Assembly (NCBI GenBank): GCA_900642245.1
Contig: CAAAJI010001013.1
Span: 1 to 10,013, forward strand
Direction: 5' to 3'
DNA length: 10,013 nucleotides
Source: Fragilaria radians
Taxonomy: Eukaryota > Bacillariophyta > Fragilariophyceae > Fragilariales > Fragilariaceae
Under the pieces are notes generated by a model that saw nothing but the letters and a program-made list of their open reading frames with translations, did not search any database and had not been told where the DNA came from. Positions 6,953 to 10,013 of this stretch are shown piece by piece; positions within the stretch are counted from its first letter, which is position 1, and each line of letters begins with the position of its first letter. The translations under genes and the position numbers were made by a program.

Positions 6953-7558
6953 ATGATGCTCTTATTCTGCCTTTATAACGTTGCTTTCTTCATGATTTAT
7001 GCTACACCTGCAACTGCAACATTAAGACACGGCCATGCTGCAAATGAAATCCAGAAACGAAACGTCGACCGTCACCTTCAGGCGAAAAAAGTAATGCCAG
7101 AGAAGACCTATCTCCTTGAATTGCTTGTGAACTCGAAAGCGAATCTTGAAACGACGTTATGCAAGGAAAGAGCTGACCTACTTCCTTTTAATGACTACCT
7201 ACGCATAGTCTTGAATGAAACAGGTCGCAGGATTCTTGAGAAAGTAGCAACAGCGAAGCACATTCCATTGAGCGACGCCATGTGGTTTGCCGACCTATCC
7301 AAGCGTCGTCAGCTTGAGGATAAAGAGGAAGCGTCGTCCTCGAACGAAGTCGACATTCGTCATCTTCAAACTGGGTATGTATGGAAAGTGAAAGTGATTT
7401 GTAATCTATGTTCCGATGACAACAATGATAGGATGCTGCGACAACTCGGCCATTATGAAAGGGAAGTCTGGAATGTACTCACGATTGGGGTGCAAAAAGG
7501 ATTTCAGTCTGCCTGCAATATGCAAAATGTTGAAGTTGTTATATTTGATGAAAGTTAG
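6953..7558 (+). CDS. Small secreted RxL-rich protein, copy 3 (201 aa)
   Basis: Full-length paralog of copy 2 with one codon fewer (a single Arg where copy 2 has two, at 160/161). Signal peptide 1-22 with likely cleavage after A-T-A22; this region differs strongly from copy 2 (L-Y-N-V-A-F-F-M-I-Y). The mature part keeps R40-H-L-Q, R93-I-L-E, R119-Q-L-E-D, R136-H-L-Q, R160-M-L-R, C70, C150-N-L-C153 and C188. It shares L-V-N-S-K-A-N-L-E-T-T-L with copy 1 but the K-R-R-Q-L-E-D form and its codons with copy 2, so it is a mosaic. Start is the same ATG-ATG after AAGAAAG. It follows the aminotransferase relic and a shortened upstream module, so its expression may differ from the others. Function unknown; extracellular or secretory location inferred. 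Confidence 0.83.
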   Translation: MMLLFCLYNVAFFMIYATPATATLRHGHAANEIQKRNVDRHLQAKKVMPEKTYLLELLVNSKANLETTLCKERADLLPFNDYLRIVLNETGRRILEKVATAKHIPLSDAMWFADLSKRRQLEDKEEASSSNEVDIRHLQTGYVWKVKVICNLCSDDNNDRMLRQLGHYEREVWNVLTIGVQKGFQSACNMQNVEVVIFDES

Positions 7559-7637
7559 ATGACTTGAAGCAATCCGAGAAACCCTTTCATCCGCATCATG
7601 ACAAACCAAAATCGAAAAAAAGGAAGGAAATACGAAT

Positions 7638-7687
7638 GTATGCTTTATTTCTAAACCTATTTGTTAAACCTTTTATTCATTTTTCAG
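7638..7687 (+). other. Possible 50-nt intron in the 3' untranslated region of copy 3
   Basis: Equivalent of 3298-3351. The first GT of the donor has become GA, but a GTATGC 4 bases downstream could serve. CTAAAC and a T-rich tract ending TTTTTCAG are kept. Prediction from splice words only. Confidence 0.3.
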
Positions 7688-7768
7688 CATAAGACACAGC
7701 GTGACAATCAGTTGCCGATGGAGTCCATGACTTGGGAAGAAACGAACTATTTTTCATTGCACAATTAT

Positions 7769-7848
7769 CTATGTGACGACGTCGTTAGTGTGTAGGTGGG
7801 CACTACAAAGCTGAATCAGATACGCGTCAATTCTGCAGTGGCACGTTT
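7769..7848 (-). pseudogene. PsbP-like gene 3' fragment F3
   Basis: Minus-strand match to the PsbP-like C-terminus with the same internal TGA (7816-7818) and 2-base insertion as F1 and F2. It lies only about 65 bp after the GTGAC word at which sequence downstream of copy 3 breaks off. The downstream module normally found between (about 480 bp) is deleted here. Confidence 0.85.
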
Positions 7849-8092
7849 AATGATCGTTCAAAGAAACGCGTTATCAAAGTTCTCTATACCGAGAATGGTC
7901 TATCTTGAAGGCTGACAACTATTATAAATTAACAATTCTATGGATTGCGATGTGATCACAGCTTTTTGAATTCTTACCTGGAGCAAAATTCCAAAATAAA
8001 TGGAAAAATTAGCTGAAAATTTGAGGTATTCAAAATTAACACTTGATCCCAGTCAATTCATGAATCCATGTGCAATTTTTTTTGCCATGAAT
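7849..8092. repeat. Upstream module U4 of copy 4
   Basis: Partner of 761-1022 and 2230-2481, closest to U2 (TTGCCATGAATCCGACT end, GGAGCAAAATTCCAAAATAAATGG). It lacks about 14 bp around the TACTACTAGTGTT word. No gene seen. Confidence 0.85.
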
Positions 8093-8288
8093 CCGACTCC
8101 GACTCCGACTCACGGTTCCGACTGATTAGTTCCGACTGATCGGTTGCGACTGAGCTTTTTTTTTCGACGAAACCGTCCGACTGACCTGAACGGATTCTTT
8201 TTTATCTTTTAATCCCGATATCAGAAAGAATACAATTCGAAAGACAATCGACCGCAAAGACAAGTTTCCACAACACGAATCCGACTGA
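8092..8288 (+). promoter_or_regulatory. Expanded TCCGACTGA cluster, eight copies (copy 4)
   Basis: TCCGACT(GA/CC/CA) units start at 8092, 8098, 8104, 8117, 8131, 8145 (TGCGACTGA), 8176 and 8280, all in the same orientation. The first three overlap as a 6-bp TCCGAC tandem; the others are spaced 13-104 bp. Between the last two lies a leader like that of copy 1 (CAGAAAGAAT.CAATTCGAAAGA) with its start codon lost. The final unit and the following 57 bp match the leader of copy 2. The cluster may reflect unequal crossing-over within the motif itself. Confidence 0.5.
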
Positions 8289-8344
8289 ACAAAACCAGGA
8301 TAGCTATTTGCTTTTGCGATTGTCAGACAAAACTCATAAGAAAG

Positions 8345-8953
8345 ATGATGTCCTTTTTCTCCGTTTACACCTTTGCTTTCTTCATTTTGTATGCTATACC
8401 TTCGACTGCAACATTAAGACACGGCCATGCTGCAAATGAAATCCAGAAACAAAACGTCGACCGTCACCTTCAGGCAAAAAAAGTAATGCCAGAGAAGACC
8501 TATCTCCTTGAATTGCATGTGAACTCGAAAGCGAATCTTGAAACGACGTTATGCAAGGAAAGAGCTGACCTACTTCCTTTTAATGACTACCTAGGCGTAG
8601 TCTTGAATGAAACAGGTCGCAGGATTCTTGAGAAAGTAGCAACAGCCAAGCACATTCCATTAAGGGACACCGTTTTTTTTGTCGAGCTATCCAAGCATCG
8701 TCGATTAGAAGATAAGGAAGAAGCATCGTCCTCGTACGAAGTCGATGAACGTCATCTTCAAAATGGGTATGTATGGAAAGTGTTAATTATTTGCAATTTG
8801 TGTTCCGATGACAACAATGATGGGAGGATGCTGCGACAACTCGGACACTATGAAAGAAATATCTGGAATGTACTCACCAGCGGGGTGCAGAGAGGACTTC
8901 AGTCTGCGTGCAATATGCAAAATTTCGAAGTTGCCATAATTGATGAAAGTTAG
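8345..8953 (+). CDS. Small secreted RxL-rich protein, copy 4 (202 aa)
   Basis: Full-length paralog. Signal peptide 1-22; residues 3-13 equal copy 1 (S-F-F-S-V-Y-T-F-A-F-F) while the leader before the ATG equals copy 2. Mature motifs are R40-H-L-Q, R93-I-L-E, R119-R-L-E-D (the copy 1 form, with copy 1 codons), R136-H-L-Q and R162-M... context G-R-M-L-R-Q-L; Cys are 70, 150, 153 and 189. The middle has a patch of changes not seen in other copies, R-D-T-V-F-F-V-E in place of S-D-A-M-W-F-A-D, around an eight-T run (8673-8680). The frame is intact despite these changes. It is the last paralog and is convergent with the PsbP-like gene about 0.7 kb away. Function unknown. Confidence 0.83.
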   Translation: MMSFFSVYTFAFFILYAIPSTATLRHGHAANEIQKQNVDRHLQAKKVMPEKTYLLELHVNSKANLETTLCKERADLLPFNDYLGVVLNETGRRILEKVATAKHIPLRDTVFFVELSKHRRLEDKEEASSSYEVDERHLQNGYVWKVLIICNLCSDDNNDGRMLRQLGHYERNIWNVLTSGVQRGLQSACNMQNFEVAIIDES

Positions 8954-9030
8954 ATCACTTGAAAAGCGATCCGAGAAACCCTTTCATCCGCATCATGACA
9001 AAACAAATCGAAGAAAGGGAAGGAAATACC

Positions 9031-9084
9031 GTATGTATGCTTTATTTCTAAATCTATTTGTTAAAAGTTTTATTCATTTTCCAG
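9031..9084 (+). other. Possible 54-nt intron in the 3' untranslated region of copy 4
   Basis: GTATGTATGC donor, CTAAAT in place of CTAAAC, and a T-rich tract ending TTTTCCAG. Same position relative to the stop codon and same length as 3298-3351. Prediction from splice words only. Confidence 0.4.
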
Positions 9085-9570
9085 CATAGCATACAGCGTG
9101 ACTAGGTCATGCCTTTCATCTCCACCTTTATCAAATTACACTCGCTTACATATAAGTCTACAAGCTTGTAGTTACGATGATATTCTTTTAGATAGATGCG
9201 AAAGGTTGTATTTGATATGTTTTCACTCGTGATCTTTGGCAGAGTCCACCTTAGATATGAACGAATTTGGGAGGGATTGCAACAGAAATTAAGCTGATTG
9301 ATTTGAAAAGCGTAGTTTTCGTCATAAGTCATTTTGAATAGCTGATTAGCACAGATGTCCCCGCAGCGCTGGGTATCAGAGGATGAATATAAAATTATAA
9401 CCTGACTTCAATGGTGGATATCATGTGTTCAAGCGTTACAAATCATTCTTCTGTTATGCAGGTCTCTTGTCGCTAAACTTAACATTGTTGAAACTGAACT
9501 TTGTAGGAAGCATTCCACGAAGAAAACTGACAATAAATTATTATATTTATGTGTCGTTAGTCTTCCATGG
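9085..9570. repeat. Downstream module D3
   Basis: Partner of D1 and D2, roughly 80-85% by eye and improving toward its right end. It carries an extra segment (TTAGATATGAACGAATTTGG region) absent from D1. The minus-strand open frame at 9102-9332 is the counterpart of that at 1641-1823 and is not supported as a gene. Confidence 0.85.
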
Positions 9571-9631
9571 TAATATATTATATTGTTTGGTTTGATTAGG
9601 CTCCCTATCAGTTGTCCATGACTTGGGAAGA

Positions 9632-9659
9632 AACGAAAAATAGAAAACTATTTTTCGTT
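9632..9659 (-). terminator. Perfect 12-bp hairpin after the PsbP-like stop codon
   Basis: AACGAAAAATAG, a four-base AAAA loop, then its exact reverse complement. It begins 10 nt beyond the TAG of the minus-strand PsbP-like gene, between two convergent genes, so it could shape the 3' end of that mRNA. The copy beside fragment T1 (3845-3872 region) keeps the hairpin with one mismatch; those beside F2 and F3 have lost it. Hairpins are not standard terminators in eukaryotic nuclear genes, so the role is open. Confidence 0.35.
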
Positions 9660-9669
9660 GCACAATATT

Positions 9670-10013
9670 CTATGTCACAACGTCATTGGTATAAGTGGGC
9701 ACAACAAAGCTGGATCGTATACGTTTCAATTCTGCACTGGCACGTTTCCATTCCGGTGCATTACATTCAATACATAATACATACAATCGTCCATTTTCTT
9801 CAGCAACTGTTGCTGATGTGAGATAGATCGTATCAAAGGGACAAAATCCAAGTCCCAAGTTGTTATTGTTGTTATTGATAGTCGCTTCCTCGCATTTCTT
9901 TGGTGCCACAGCCAAATCAAATTCATAATATAGTCGTTGAGTGGATTCCTCTCGACGTGTCCGTCCACCAATAACATCCGCTTGGTACATCCGTTGGAGA
10001 GCGTGGATAGCCC
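9670..10013 (-). CDS. PsbP-domain protein, C-terminal part (5' end outside window)
   Basis: The minus-strand frame is open from the right window edge to TAG at 9670-9672, giving 113 visible residues. The end matches the PsbP family fold: Y-Y-E-F-D-L, then A-T-V-A-E-E-N-G-R-L-Y-V-L-C-I-E, W-K-R and R-I-R-S-S-F. In plants PsbP stabilises the oxygen-evolving complex of photosystem II at the lumenal thylakoid face; PsbP-like proteins assist photosystem assembly. Which one this is cannot be said from the C-terminus. An ATG at 9990 is not taken as the start because the frame continues upstream and the domain needs more N-terminal sequence, presumably with a bipartite plastid-lumen targeting signal. 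A run of six Asn (9859-9876, AAC/AAT codons) sits in a loop before G-F-C-P-F. It is convergent with copy 4 and is the source of the fragments at 681, 2150, 3894 and 7769. Confidence 0.75.
   Translation of the reverse strand, partial: AIHALQRMYQADVIGGRTRREESTQRLYYEFDLAVAPKKCEEATINNNNNNLGLGFCPFDTIYLTSATVAEENGRLYVLCIECNAPEWKRASAELKRIRSSFVVPTYTNDVVT

Noticed and set aside
9726..9977. Second minus-strand open frame overlapping the PsbP-like gene
   Set aside because: It is the neighbouring frame; PsbP-family residues are in the frame ending at 9670.
1..10013. CRISPR array, transposon or tRNA/rRNA genes
   Set aside because: The repeats are gene-sized modules without regular short spacers. No transposase, terminal inverted repeats or recognisable RNA gene was seen.

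Overview
The window looks like nuclear DNA of a photosynthetic eukaryote, most likely a stramenopile such as a diatom (inference). Reasons: AT-rich non-coding DNA, short GT-AG intron-like segments, genes opening with eukaryotic secretory signal peptides, no bacterial operon or ribosome-binding-site logic, and at the right edge the C-terminal part of a PsbP-domain (thylakoid lumen, photosystem II related) protein. Species cannot be fixed from sequence alone.

The dominant content is a four-member paralog array on the + strand, at 1095-1574 (copy 1), 2614-3222 (copy 2), 6953-7558 (copy 3) and 8345-8953 (copy 4). Each encodes a small (159-202 aa) predicted secreted protein I cannot assign to a named family: signal peptide, then a Lys/Arg-rich mature chain with repeated R-x-L-x motifs, a strongly conserved middle, and in copies 2-4 a C-terminal segment with a C-N-L-C motif, an acidic patch and one more Cys. 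Copy 1 has lost 239 bp relative to copy 2 and ends in a different tail.

The array is built from recognisable modules: an upstream module (about 760-1022, 2230-2481, 7849-8092, and a stub at 6766-6849), a variable set of TCCGACTGA motifs just before each gene (1, 4, 1 and 8 copies), the gene, a 3' segment with a 50-54 nt intron-like stretch, and a downstream module (1590-2070, 3352-3780, 9085-9570, decayed remnant at 464-590). Broken pieces of the PsbP gene 3' end (minus strand) sit between genes at 681-760, 2150-2229, 3894-4036 and 7769-7848. The intact source is the convergent PsbP-like gene at 9670-10013. So the paralog and the 3' end of its convergent neighbour were amplified together.

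At larger scale the window reads as two blocks, each with a head repeat (1-230 and 6144-6373), two paralogs and a PsbP-derived tail (ending 4036 and 9822). They are separated by about 2.1 kb (4037-6143) without a supportable gene. A relic of a PLP-dependent aminotransferase (6587-6760) abuts copy 3's promoter. Shared variants switch partners along the paralogs, indicating gene conversion or unequal crossing-over.

The paralogs presumably act outside the cell or in the secretory system, function unknown; the PsbP-like protein would act in the plastid. No functional link between them is implied beyond adjacency.
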